The notes beneath the pieces are model-generated. The model saw only the letters and a program-made list of their open reading frames with translations, was not told where the DNA came from and did no database searches. Below are positions 20,901 through 31,699 of a DNA stretch of 64,000 nt, piece by piece. Source of the DNA: Closterium sp. Naga37s-1. Lineage: Eukaryota; Streptophyta; Zygnematophyceae; Desmidiales; Closteriaceae. Position 1 is the stretch's first letter. Each line of letters starts with the position of its first letter. The stretch spans positions 2,302,001-2,366,000 of the forward strand of contig CANJKZ010000169.1 of the NCBI GenBank assembly GCA_947471745.1, written 5' to 3'. A program made the translations under genes and the position numbers.

Positions 20901-22480
20901 AATACAGAGGAAAACTGTGTCTAAATCTTATAAATGGGAACCTTCTAAAATGGTTAGTTTGATTATCAGTGAATTTTTACAGTGGCTGATTACCGATATA
21001 ATAATCCCTTGTTGTGAGATTCTGTTTTCGGGTAAGTATATACTGGGTGGGTATTACTGGAAAATTGTTTTTTCTACTTGTAATTATTTTCATTGAGTGG
21101 TACTTTTGACGAATTCTCACACGCGACATCCAGATTAGTGTCACGTTTCATGGATACAGGCAAAAAGTTTCGCCACGTGTCCGACGCGATTTCCCTGAAA
21201 CATTTTGACGCAACAGAAAAAAAATAAACCCCGAGGGACACGGACACATTTCGGGAAACATCGACCCTAAACACGGGAATGGCCAGGTGTTTAGGGTTGA
21301 CAACATAAAATCGTTACAATTTGGAAGGAATCAACCCTAAACACGGGAACAGGCATGGTGTTTAGGGTTGATGCATCGAAAGAAGTCCCTGGTGCCCTAG
21401 AGATTTTAGTTTTGTTACACCCTGAAAACCCAACATTTTGTTCAGTCGCACGTAAATTTTGCAGACACATGAAAGCTACACAAGCATGGACACGTGGAGA
21501 AAATAATCGCCCGTAGACATGAAACATGACAATAATCTGTGTCTCTAAAATGAGAATCAGTAGAAATTCACACCAAATGGGTAAACTTGGGACTGGAAAC
21601 AACATGTTTTCTGTATACGTTTGTTCGTTGCCTTGGGTTGGGATTGACGCCACGTGGCTGTCCTCTTCGCCATTCATTTCTCCTATGTTCCATCTATCAC
21701 CGAATTCTCTCCAATCAAGTTTCTCCCCTCCCCAACAATCGCTTCGTTCATTCACCTCTGCACCGCTCTCACTGATCAAGAACACAAATTCCACCTCCAA
21801 ATCGTTTCCGCGCGGTTAAAAGGTTTTGACGAAGCATTAAAACGGTACAGTGGCTGTGCCTCCGATGTTGCCTAGCATCCAGTCCGCAACGGGGAGGATT
21901 GCGATTTTAGCACACTACCGTATCTCTGCGGGTGGACATGACAAGCGTCAATCCCGCGCCAACGACTAGCCGTTCACGGCATCACGTTCACCGTACATGC
22001 CCGCGATGTGCGTTGTCCGTGTACAAAAGTACAGCACAGTACAGCATCTCCATGCCCGCGTTGTCCGCTCCGCTTCCCGCCGCCTGCCTTCCTGGCACTT
22101 TCACCTTTGTCACGAGACACACACGGAGCTTGCTCGTCCGTTTCGTCTGTGACGTCCTACCGTACACTTGCGCGTGAAACCAGCCAGCATCGAATGCTTT
22201 CGCGTCGTGAGTGTTTAGGTTAAGTTGTACATTACGATGTCTGCGTGGAGTTCCTGATCTCTGTACAGATAGCTCCCTGGGAGTCCTATATTCTCACTAA
22301 TATCAACTTTTAGTAAGTTACCCCTTTGAAACGTTGTCACAGCAACTCGTGTTGCCACGAACACGTTTTAATTTCAAAATCCAAACCTCAGCTTTAAGCT
22401 GTAGCCACTTTCTCTGAGCCTCGACCGAGCCTTAGCCGAGGCTATATCACACCGACAGGCCGCCTTGTTACAGAGGCGCC
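20901..22480. other. Host intergenic DNA upstream of the LOR gene
   Basis: AT-richer than the transposons around it. It holds the telobox palindromes listed separately and a long minus-strand ORF at 21291-21800 with no domain I can recognise. I could not pick out a TATA box or a transcription start with confidence. Confidence 0.5.
21262..21371. repeat. Two tandem palindromes built on TTTAGGG/CCCTAAA
   Basis: GACCCTAAACAC pairs with GTGTTTAGGGTTG (21263-21299). A second copy, TCAACCCTAAACAC with GTGTTTAGGGTTGA (21331-21371), has a 13-base loop. Each arm contains the plant telomere repeat motif AAACCCTA in partial form. Confidence 0.8.
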
Positions 22481-24936
22481 ATGTCTGCACCTTTTCCTCC
22501 TCATTACATCGCCACGCCCCTCACCAGCACTACGCCGATCATCGCCACTGGCGCGCCTGTCGCTACGGTCGCCACTGGCACGCCTGTCGCCAATCCCATC
22601 GCCAATCCCGTCGCCAATGTCCCCATCCCGTCGCACACGCCAACCGTCGGGCCGACAGAACCATACGTGGTGGTGGGGCTTCAGTACTGCCTCCCGTATG
22701 AGACGGTGCTTATACTGAAGGAGAAAATGTGGTCGCTGCACGGCAAAGCGGACATATACGACACGCAAGGCCAGCTCTTTTTCAAGTCCAAGGACAAGTA
22801 CCTATCTGAAGTTCGTTGTTGATTCTGTCGGTTGTTGAAGGGGAAAGAAATGGGGAGGGAGGGGGAAAAGGGGGAAGGGGGATTGGAGGGGGAGGGGGAT
22901 TGGAGGGGGAAGGGGGGAGGGCATCTGACGTGAAAGCCTAGGATCAAAGCTCGTCAGTTGTTGGTATACGCATTTTCTTGACTCCTTCAAAGGTGTCTGC
23001 CACGTACTGAATAGATTTACATAATATCATTATACAATGCCATTTTTTTACTCTTTTTTTTTGCCCTTCTCACTTACAGAACGTTCTCGTGGCGGGACCG
23101 CAAGACCATATTCAACGCCCAGGACGAGCCAGTATGCTCGCTGACGAGCAAGGCCTTCTCCCTGCACGATGTGACCTACCTGTGCCCGGGCGCCAGTGTG
23201 GATAAACGGGACGCTCTGCTCACTGCCCGGAGCAAGTTCTTCTCCTGGAAACCCATCCTCAATGTGAGTGCGGGAGGGAGTGAGTGAGTGAGTGAGGGAG
23301 GGAGTGAGTGAGTGAGTGAGAGAGGGAGGGACGGAGAGAGTGAACGAATGAGTGATTGAGGGAGGGAAGGAGAAATGAGCAAGTAGAGTGTGAGTGAAAG
23401 GGACGCGTTGCTGACTGCCAGGAGCGAGTTCTTCTCCCGGACTCCCATTCTCAATGTGAGTGCGCGAGTGAGGGAGGGAGTGAATGAGCGAGTGAGATCG
23501 AGTGAGAAAGTGAGTGTAAGTTTGAGTGAGTAAGTGAGCAATTGAGGGAGGGAGTGGGTACTGAACAACAGGTGCCATTCAGTCCAGAACGATCCTGACT
23601 GCCAAAACATGTTCTTCTGAAAGCCCCGTCTTAAAGCGAGCGAGCAAGAGAATGAGGGAACGAGTGAGGGAGTGAGTGAGTGAGTGGAGAGAGTGAGTGA
23701 GGGACTGAAAGCCAGAAATTGTCACTGGTTGCTAAGTTGCAGGTTCTGATGTAGACACGTATCCTTTCCGTGCCGCGCTGTTCCACTTCTCTGCAGATCT
23801 TTCTAAAGGGGAATTCATTTGACAACAAGCCAGACATCATTCTCAAAGGCGACTTTTTCCAACACGAGTTCACTGTACGTGTTGAGACGGCCAGTTTTTC
23901 ATGTGTTCACGAGTTGTTTCTCAAAACATAGTACATGCGAGCTGAGGTCTTTGTTGCTCTTCTCCCGCCTCTGGGCATTCTTTCTTCGATTCTCTAGTGG
24001 TTGCTGATCTACGTGAGCTGTGCACAACAAACGCAGTAATTCGCCCAATCTTGGAAGGTCTAGGTCTACAGGCTGGTTGGAAGCAACAGGAGTTGCTCAA
24101 TCTGGTCTGTAAAGGGGTTTTTACCCCTATTGCACTGGGCACAGCACACCCAGCTCAATATCTCCGACCCTGTCCCTGTGCTTGCTCTGTTGCTCACATC
24201 ACCACCGGCAGCAGGCTTGAGTAGGCGTCAGTGGAGAGGAAGGAGATGTGAGGACAAGCGGGGAAATCTACGGTATGGTCACACACACTCACTCACTGTG
24301 CTGGGCGCACCCAGCCCAATATCTCCATACGGACCTCTCCTCTCCATCGTTCCGTGCTTGCTCTGTGCTCAGATCATGAGAAGCAGCAGGCTTACCGTAT
24401 GTTGGCGCAGGTGGAGAGGGACATCTGATAGGCCAGCCAGGGAGTTGGCACCTCGAGCCCAGTACGTTTGATGCCTTTTTTCCCCTCTCCTTGTGCTTGC
24501 TCTCCGTTCTCAGATCACCACAAGCAGCGGGCTTATGTTGGCGCAGGTGGAGAGGGACATCTGGTCTGCCAGGAAGTTGGTGCATGAAGCTCAATGTGCA
24601 TGATGCCGCTCCTTCCCTGTCCCTCTCCCTTTCTCAGATATGTTGGCGCAGGTGGAGAGCGACATCAGGGAGTTTGACGCATGCAGCTCAATATGCCAGA
24701 TGCCTCTCTTTCCTCCCCCCTATGCTTGCTCTATTTCTCACATTGCTCAGATCACCACAAGCAGCGGGCTTCTGTTGGCACAGGTGGAGAGGGACATTTG
24801 GTCTGTCAGGGATTTTCTGAGCACGCACACATATGCAGTGCGCATCAAGCCAAATGTCGACATGGCTCTGGTTTTATCGCTCGTTGCTATGGCGGACACT
24901 ATCTTTGTTAATAAGGAGGATGACAATGATGACTAA
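22481..24936 (+). CDS. LURP-one-related (LOR/Tubby C-like) protein, four exons
   Basis: Exons: 22481-22797, 23080-23263, 23797-23874 and 24751-24936. All introns are GT-AG and the phases join cleanly (phase 2, 0, 0), giving 254 residues. The first 60 residues are a low-complexity Ala/Pro/Val tail (PVANPIANPVAN). The LOR fold follows: YVVVGLQYCLPYETVLILK, GQLFFKSKDK joined to TFSWRDRKTIFN across intron 1, KAFSLHD, IFLKGNSFD, then AQVERDIWS and YAVRIKPNVDMALVLSLVAM, ending in an acidic tail. Plant LOR proteins are usually about 200-220 residues with this order; Arabidopsis LURP1 is linked to pathogen defence, but the role here is unknown. Introns 2 and 3 hold duplicated exon edges. This is the clearest host gene in the window. 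Confidence 0.88.
22843..22922 (+). other. G-rich tract in LOR intron 1
   Basis: A run of many G3-G6 blocks separated by one to four A/T bases (GGGGGATTGGAGGGGGA repeated). It could fold as a G-quadruplex in DNA or pre-mRNA. Confidence 0.7.
23208..23700 (+). repeat. LOR exon 2 end duplicated in intron 2, with GAGT microsatellite
   Basis: The last 56 bases of exon 2 plus its donor (23208-23270) recur at 23401-23470 with the reading frame and GTGAGTGCG donor kept, and again, badly decayed, at 23582-23650 with the donor lost. Between the copies lie GAGTGAGGGAGG-type repeats that look like expanded donor sequence. Confidence 0.82.
24144..24850 (+). repeat. Five tandem copies of LOR intron 3 end plus exon 4 start
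   Basis: Exon-start copies begin at 24198, 24373, 24514, 24638 and 24751 (the real exon). Each has an upstream pyrimidine stretch with TGCTTGCTC, an AG, then ATCACCACAAGCAGCGGGCTT and GGCGCAGGTGGAGAGGGACAT or a decayed form. Spacing shrinks from 175 to 113 bases. The copy at 24514 stays open for 29 codons before a TGA at 24601. Confidence 0.85.
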
Positions 24937-25277
24937 CTTCTGTCTGCTTCTGGTTATGCGGCACTGTGTTACTATGATACCCCAACTGGTGTTTAAGGCG
25001 GTAAATGTGAGTGTATATGGATATCATGTATTTATTCGTTTACCTGATGTGCTGTACAGTGCACCTCAACTCAAGCCAAGTGTTGCCACGGAATGAAAGG
25101 CTGCCTGATTGCAGTGTGACTTGGTCGGTTGGAATTTACTGGAAGTGCATCTAGATGAATTGGTATGCGAAACCAGGAGAAAATCATTGTAATATTTGAA
25201 GGTTGCCTTGCAGGGACGTCACTATGACTAAACCCTAGATGGGATTTGTATGATGGAGTATGAGCATGCCATTTTGA
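24937..25277 (+). other. 3' flank of the LOR gene
   Basis: No further ORF with protein-like features. Presumably it includes the 3' UTR; I could not place a polyadenylation signal with certainty. Confidence 0.45.
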
Positions 25278-25287
25278 GGATGATACC

Positions 25288-25817
25288 AGGGCTAATTTTT
25301 GGATTTTGACTACCCTTATGATCAGTGTGGTACAAGGTCAAAAACCTGATTATCAGTGTGACCCCTTCTGAAAACCCTGTTACATCAGGGTTTATGTCGG
25401 TTTTAAAAAATTTACCCTGTCGCCAGGGCCCAAAATCAGTGTTCTTAAAAGACAAACCCTGGAGAAACTGTAAGTCTGGCCTATGGTGGCCCACTTTGAA
25501 CCAGCACATGCGTTGTCAAGGCCGAAATTACGGTTTCGTCAGTTGGCAATCGGGATTCGGGAATCCCGGGTTACTGGAAAATGGGGGATGGGGGAACTGG
25601 GGGGGAGGGGGGGGGGGGGGGTATGGAACTCGCTTCAGGGTAAAACTCGTTATGGAATACGGGAACCCTTAGTCATCAGTGTGCCTAAAATGTAAACCCT
25701 GACACATCAGGGTAATCTTGACTCTTAAAAAAATTACCCTGGACCATCAGTGTTACTCCCAAAAACCACCCTGATTATCAGGGTATCAGGGTGATTTACA
25801 CTGATAAAATTAGCCCT
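25288..25817. mobile_element. Mutator-like non-autonomous element (MITE), 530 bp
   Basis: Terminal inverted repeat AGGGCTAATTTT / AAAATTAGCCCT. A perfect 10-bp direct repeat GGATGATACC lies outside each end (25278-25287 and 25818-25827). Target duplications of 9-11 bp are typical of Mutator-like elements. The interior is full of short inverted CCCTGAT/ATCAGGG and ATCAGTGT motifs plus a G-run at 25600-25621. No transposase ORF. Confidence 0.78.
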
Positions 25818-25831
25818 GGATGATACCAAGA

Positions 25832-28316
25832 AAGTGGCCACAAGGCCAGTTCACATGCAGAGGTATATAATAGCAAGGCAGTACACTGATCACAACCTAG
25901 CAAGAGAAAACATGCAGGTATAAAGATATATAGCAGTGTAGAGCAAGAACAAGTCAAGCAACCAGCAGGTGAGGCAGAGTGGGCATAAGCCCAAGAGCAG
26001 TGCAGAAACGCTGATGATCACCAGCCCCAAGGGCCTTGGTGAAGACATCAGCAGTGTTGGCCCGAGAGGCCACGAAAGCAAGGCGCAGCTGACCACGCTG
26101 CTGCAGCTCACGCGCAAGGAAGTAGCGAAGAGCAATGTGCTTCGTTCGGTGCTCCAGTCTCTGCTCGCGAAACAAGGCAAGCATTGCCTTGTTGTCGACG
26201 TACAGAATTGGAGGAGAACGAGGCCGCTCCCCCAAGTCGGTCAGCAGGTAGGTCAGCCAGCGGAGCTCCTGTGCAGCCATGGCCCCAGCGTAGATCTCGG
26301 CCTCACAGCTGGAGCCAAGCACAGAAGAAGAACGAGTGGACCTCCACGAGACAGAACCAGCACCAAGACTGAAGGTGTAGCCCTGTGACGAACGCTGAGT
26401 CGCCTGGTCGTCGGCCCAAGAAGCGTCAGAGTGTCCTGTGAGGAAAACCGAACCCCGTCCTCCAAGCACGAGCCCCATGCCCGATGTGCTGCACAAGTAA
26501 CGCAGTACCCTCTTCGCAGCATCAAAGTGCACCTTTCGGTGCCTACCGGGTGCCACGTAGCGAGCCAGAAGGCTGAGAGGGTACGCGAGGTCAGGTCGTG
26601 TGCACGTCATCAGGTACATGAGGCAGCCCACAAGCTCTGGGTACGGACCACTCGGCTCTACGGACTCGTCCGAAGGTGGAGCTGAGAGCGAGTGGCCGGT
26701 AGCTAGAGGAGTGGACTGTGGCGAGGAGTACGTGAAGCGGAAGCGCTGAACTGGTGCACCATGTGTGACTGAGTGAGGGTGATGGTGCGCCGTGGTCTGT
26801 CCCGGGTGATCTGCAAGCCAAGATAGCTCCGCAGCTCACCCAGGTCAGTGCAGGTGTGTCTCTCCTGCAGCTCCGCCTTCACTAGGGCCAGTGCCTCAGT
26901 GTCAGCAGTAGCAAAAACCAAGTCGTCGACGTACACGAGGATGTAGAACGGCGGCAGAGTAGTGTCGGTGCGTAGAAACAGCGACGGGTCAGCAGTCGAA
27001 GGAGCAAACCCAAGAGCCGCAAGTGTCGTCCTCAGTGTGTCGTGCCACTCACGGGGCGCCTGACGCAGGCCGTACACTGGTCGCCGTAAGCTCCACTGGG
27101 TACCTTCAGGAAACGACCCATTGAAGCCCTGTGGACGGCGCAACCAGATGGCCTCGTGATGGCTACCCTGCAAGAAAGTTGTCGAGAAGTCGAGGGAGTG
27201 CAGCTCGTAGTCACGCTGAGCTGCAACGTGTAGCAACACCCGAAGAGTGGTCATCTTCGGGGTGGGGGAGAAGGTCTGAAAGAAGTCGACCCCCTCACGC
27301 TGACTGAAGCCTCGAGCAACGTAACGTGCCTTGAAGGCAGGCGGAGAACCCGGCGGCCGCTTCACCCTAAAAATCCACATGCCACTGACGATGTTCGCCC
27401 CAGGTGGGGGAACCTCGTCGACGTAGGTGCCTGTAGACTTCCAGGAAGCCATCTCTGCGTCCATGGCTGTCTGCCACTGAGAGGAGTACTCACCCGAAAT
27501 CGCCTCCCTGTAGGAGCACGAAGTGGGGATGTCAAGTGCATCCGGGTCTCCCTCAGGGGCAAGCAGCATGGTCGCGTGATGGGGTGAAGCGGCAGCAAGG
27601 CACTCCAGCTCCTCCTGTCTGTCCTCAAGAACGTCACAGCCAAGGGCAGTACAGCCAAGAGCAGTCTCACCCCCGACGGACGGAGGACATGCAGGGACAG
27701 GGTCAGAGACAAGATTCGCAAGGTAGTCTAGGCGGTACACAGCAGCAAAGTCAACGAGCTCAGCTACGAGGGCAGACGCAGCAGGAGACGAGAACGTAGG
27801 GTCCGTCACAACCGTAGAAAGAAGGCGAGTAACAGTCGGACTGGACGCACGAGCAAGGTCAGACGGAGGGTCAGCAATGTCAGGCAGAGAGGACGCAGGA
27901 GGTAACGGTAGGGCAACACGCTGAGGAACAGAGGAAGGACGGAGTGTCATATCGTGAGTGCCGGGGACAGCCGGAGCACGCGGACGACGAACACGAGGAA
28001 CACGAGCACGGACAGCAGCTCTAGGCTCAGGCTCAAGGTCAAAGCTAGACACAGGCTCTCGACGCTCAGGGGTGGACGCACGAGTCTCATGCTCTCGACG
28101 CTCAGTCAGGGACTCTGACACCGCAGTGTAAGGAGCAGGAGCAGGCAGTGGGGAGTGTGGTAGCAGCGGTGGCTGTGACTGGTCCGCCGGTGGACACAGC
28201 AACGGAGGAGTAGTACTTGCCACAGGGAAGCCAGTAGCACCTGGCGGAAGACTGAGAAGGTGGCGAAGAGCACCAGTAGCTCCCGTACCTCCAGCACGAG
28301 CAGGTCCTCCAATGTA
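25832..28316 (-). pseudogene. Copia element D (family I), truncated linker-RT-RNase H
   Basis: Read from 28316 down. A Pro/Ser linker (SLTERREHETRA) is followed by RT with WIFRVKRPPGSPPAF, SFSTTFLQG-like core, VYGLRQAPREW and LVYVDDLVFA. A frameshift near 26745 shifts the frame. RNase H then follows with GHSDASWADDQ, LYVDNKAMLAL and NTADVFTKAL, stop at 25954. Gag, protease and integrase are missing on the right. On the left it ends in the 3' untranslated part before any LTR. Closest in the window to elements B and I. Confidence 0.88.
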
Positions 28317-28560
28317 AAAATCATAAGTAAACTGAACGATTAGTGTAAAAAAGAAATACAAAGTTGAATCACCCGTTCAAAGTTTGTCTCTGTGAGAGTT
28401 CCTTCCAGCGATGCAAAACACGTCGGCACGCGATCTGTACAGCGCATGGCATCTCCAAGCGCGTGGGTGAGGTCTCGTGAATCCCGGGCCAGGTACAGCC
28501 TAGTGGGGTCTCGTGAATCCCGGGCCAGGTACAGACTATACACACGCGTACCCCCCACCT

Positions 28561-28594
<34 letters not shown>

Positions 28595-29095
28595 AATCGG
28601 TCTTGTCCGTTTCAGTGTGACTCACGACACTACACTGATTCGTCAGTGTTACTTGTACAGCAACACGGAAAATGGTCAGTGTGGCAAGGTAGGTTATACT
28701 GAAATCTCAGTGCAAATTTGAAGCATATGCTGAATTTTCAGGGAAAACGAAAATCACAGCTACAAAATCAGCCTAATCAGCGTGTTTTACGCTGATATCT
28801 GAGGGCCTGACGGTCACTGTATCGAGTCCAGGTTCATCAATATTGATCAATCCGAGTTTTTTATCAGTTGTGCAAATCACAGTGTGGCGGTTTGTGGTCT
28901 AACAATGACGCAACCGTGACAGAGCACAAGCCTCGCCATCCAATGTTTACCGAGAACGCCTTGCTAACACCACATCGGCGGTAGGTGGTTTCGGAAATCA
29001 CAGCTGCTCCTTCTGGCAGTGGGAGTGTCGTTTCAACACAGCTGCTGCCATTCCTTATCTGAAAGCAGCTCCCATGGCATAAAAATGCCTGCTAC
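28317..29095. other. Low-complexity and unassigned DNA with a 32-base poly-C run
   Basis: Two tandem copies of a 36-base unit containing TGAATCCCGGGCCAGGTACA (28470-28540) precede an unbroken run of C at 28562-28593. Nothing gene-like was seen here. Confidence 0.7.
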
Positions 29096-29540
29096 GTTCC
29101 CCTCCCTCACATCGATCTCCCTAGCTCCTTCCCTCCCTCGCTCTCTCCCTCCCGCGCTTCACTCCTTGATTACGCGTTCCCTATATCAACCGCTCGCGTC
29201 GTTTCCTCTCCTTGCCCGTCCGTCCCTTTGACTCGCGCCTCCCTCGCTCCCGTCGCTCCCTTCGTCGAGTTCCTCCGTCTCTCATCGACCATCCTTCCCT
29301 TCGTTTCGCGCCTCCCTCGCTCCCGTAACTCCTTTCGTTGCGTTCCTCCCTCGCTCACGTCACTTTCTTCGTCGCTGTTTCACTTCCGCACTGTGCTCCT
29401 GTCGCCCCTTCTCTCCCGTTGCTCCATCTCTCCTTGCCCGTCGCGTGCCCCCCTTGCTCTCACGCTCCCTAGCACCTTCGCTCCCTTCGCTTACTATTTC
29501 GTATCGTCGCTCCAATCGCTCCCTACCCCTTTTCCGTAAG
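29096..29540. repeat. Pyrimidine-rich imperfect repeats
   Basis: Imperfect repeats of about 66 bases built on GCGCCTCCCTCGCTCCCGT, with CTCCCT/CGTCG blocks throughout. ORFs on either strand here reflect composition only. Confidence 0.6.
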
Positions 29541-29554
29541 ACACGAGGCCGCAT

Positions 29555-29862
29555 GCTAAGCTGGTGCGCGGCGTAGAGGACAGCAAAAGACCACAGAAAA
29601 TGGGGGGCACTTCATGACACATGGATGTACGAGCGATCCCCATGACCAAACCAACACGTCGCTCAAGGACCCCATTGTACTGCGGCGAGTCCGGTAGCGA
29701 AAATGTCTGGCGGATGCCCTGTGTAAGACATAATTACTCAATCTTATCGGAGGTGAACTTTCCACCCTGGTAAGAGTGTAGACAGAGCACATGACAGGCG
29801 CGCTGGACCGTCTGACGGAGATGCAGGAAGGAGGGGTGACCTAAACGGTGGTGCCACAAAAG
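29555..29862 (-). pseudogene. Family I integrase relic
   Basis: Read on the minus strand: WHHRLGHPS-like sequence at about 29835-29860, then DRGGEF- and SPQYNG-like stretches, then MHPCVMKCPPFSVVF in place of the usual MHAAAPHFLWPF. Stops and internal deletions throughout. It ends where a family III LTR begins. Confidence 0.72.
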
Positions 29863-30540
29863 TGACGGAGAGTCACTCTACACCGGTGGGAGCTAGACTA
29901 TGGGGAAAGCATGGGTGGTACGAGTTATCGTAGTGTTTCTTGTGTTCTTGCGCGTTCACAGGGCAAAACTGCAAGAGTTTCCACTAGCAAAAGTTTAGAA
30001 CAAGAATGCAGAATGACAGAAAGTGCAATGTCAAAGTGACTTCATCTAAGACCTAGCAGCATAGTGACCAGGCTGGTCGACTTCCAGCGCAGCAACGGGG
30101 CGACCTGCCAGCACCGCAGAAAGGCACCGCACCAGCTTTGCAGAAAGGCGGCCTACCAGCAGAGCAAGTATGCGGATTGCCAACTCTGCGAGTCGACAAT
30201 CTGCCAGCGCTGCATCTGTGCGGCTTGCCAACGCTGCAGCAGAGCGGCTAGCCAGCGTTGCAACCGCGGATGACTATAGCGCACGCGCGCACCCACTTCG
30301 CAGGTGCTTGTAGGCCGTCGAGTACTTTGTGCCTCGTCTCGCCCGTCACGTAGATGCTGAGTCGGCCACGTGCCGACGATCGCGCCAGATGCTCCACGTC
30401 GACCTCGGGATACCAGCCCGCAGGTTAAATTCGCCAAAGCTCGCAGAAGCCAAACTCGCGCCTCTGCCAGGTTCGCAGCAGATCAGCCTCCGTTGACTAG
30501 TTCAATGCTGCTCCGTCGAGCAGAGCCTAAGGTGCTAGAG
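29863..30540 (+). repeat. Family III (element A type) LTR remnant
   Basis: Begins TGACGGAGAGTCACTCTAC, matching the A LTR start TGCGGAGAATCACTCTAC. It keeps AAGAGTTTCCACTAGCAAAA and the GCTGGTCGAC / GACCTGCCAGC region, but is strongly diverged. The right end is unclear and no target duplication is visible. Confidence 0.7.
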
Positions 30541-30545
30541 TAGCC

Positions 30546-31699
30546 GTGGGAACTGGACATGGTGTGACAGCAGCATCAAACGTGGACGAGGATTTGGTGT
30601 CCACACACAGCGCAGGGACCAAGACGACCAGTCGCAACAATGCACGAGGACGACCTCCTAGCTCATGTTATACCGGTGCTAGTAAATGGGATGGTAAGTG
30701 GTCGGCGAGAGTCTGCGTGGATACTGGTCGTGGCAAGTTTGCAGCGCTAGGCTGGTATAACCACAAAGGCATATGCAGCAGCTGCGCATATCTTCCGACC
30801 GTCGGTCAGCAGCAGTGAGATGGTGGAGTTGAGCGAGGATGAGAAAAGTGCCTGGAGGGTCTTACACTAGATGCGGCAAACCAGCTGGTGGAAGCCAGGC
30901 GTTGGCCGGAGTAGAGAAATTGGAAAGATGTACTCAGCGGCCTTGGGGGGATTGAGTACCCAACCCTTGAATCCCGCACCAGCAGCTGGACACGGCACAT
31001 TTCAAACACAGGCTCCTCCCCTTTCCCACCAGCAAGATGGAGGTACACAAGCCATTTATCACCCGCCGACCTCCGCTTTCTCACCGATGTCATATGCACC
31101 CCTAGCACCTGTCGGTTGGCAGCCGTACACCCAAAGCCATCCTCATCCCAACCTGCATTTTGCTGCACATCACATTCCATACGCGCAAATCCCTATCCAT
31201 TGCATTCAGCCAGGCATGCGGCCGGAATCTCCAGACACCCAGTAGCACCAGCACCAATTGCTACACGTGCCGCCGGCATTTTCGGAGCAGAACACACTGC
31301 ACCCCACCCTCTTGTTCTTGTAAAAGTACCAACCATTGCACTCAGCACTGCAAAGACACTTACTGACCCACATGCCCAACAATTTCCCTCGCAGAGGGAC
31401 CTGCTTTGACAGAAACTGGCTAGCTGGCATGACAATTTCACAGCACAACTTGGTAATGTCTACTTCACCGACCAATGCCACAACCACTTCACCCGGCTAC
31501 GCACAAGCCAGCACGCAACCAACTGGTGGGAATTGTGATTATGTCAAAAACATTTGCCTCTTGTTTATAAACCCTAAACAACACATGCTTGCATCTATGT
31601 TTTCTGTGCGTGCTATTTAATTATGGCACTGTTTGATCAACTTGTACAGGAACGACTGAAGACATCATCGATGCCTTCCTTCGTAATCCACCACAATAA
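30546..31699 (+). pseudogene. Candidate second host gene (or pseudogene), possible AP2-like segment
   Basis: Three pieces suggest host coding DNA. (1) 30546-30818 encodes CYTGASKWDGKWSARV and GKFAALGWYNHKG, which resembles the start of an AP2/ERF domain (YRGV..GKW.A.I...LG.F). (2) 30871-31245 is rich in Pro, His and Gln. The same frame resumes at 31246-31525 after stops at 31243 and 31321. (3) ACT-G before a GTGGGA donor at 31526 joins in phase to a terminal exon 31650-31699 (TTEDIIDAFLRNPPQ, stop TAA) that runs into AATAAA. The two stops mean the gene model is incomplete or the gene is dead. The AP2 reading is weak. Confidence 0.35.

Noticed and set aside
21291..21800. 169-aa minus-strand ORF as a gene
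   Set aside because: No recognisable domain, no supporting splice or neighbour evidence, and it overlaps the palindromes.
23048..23610. Minus-strand Ser/Leu/Thr-rich ORFs
   Set aside because: Antisense of the GAGT microsatellite in LOR intron 2.
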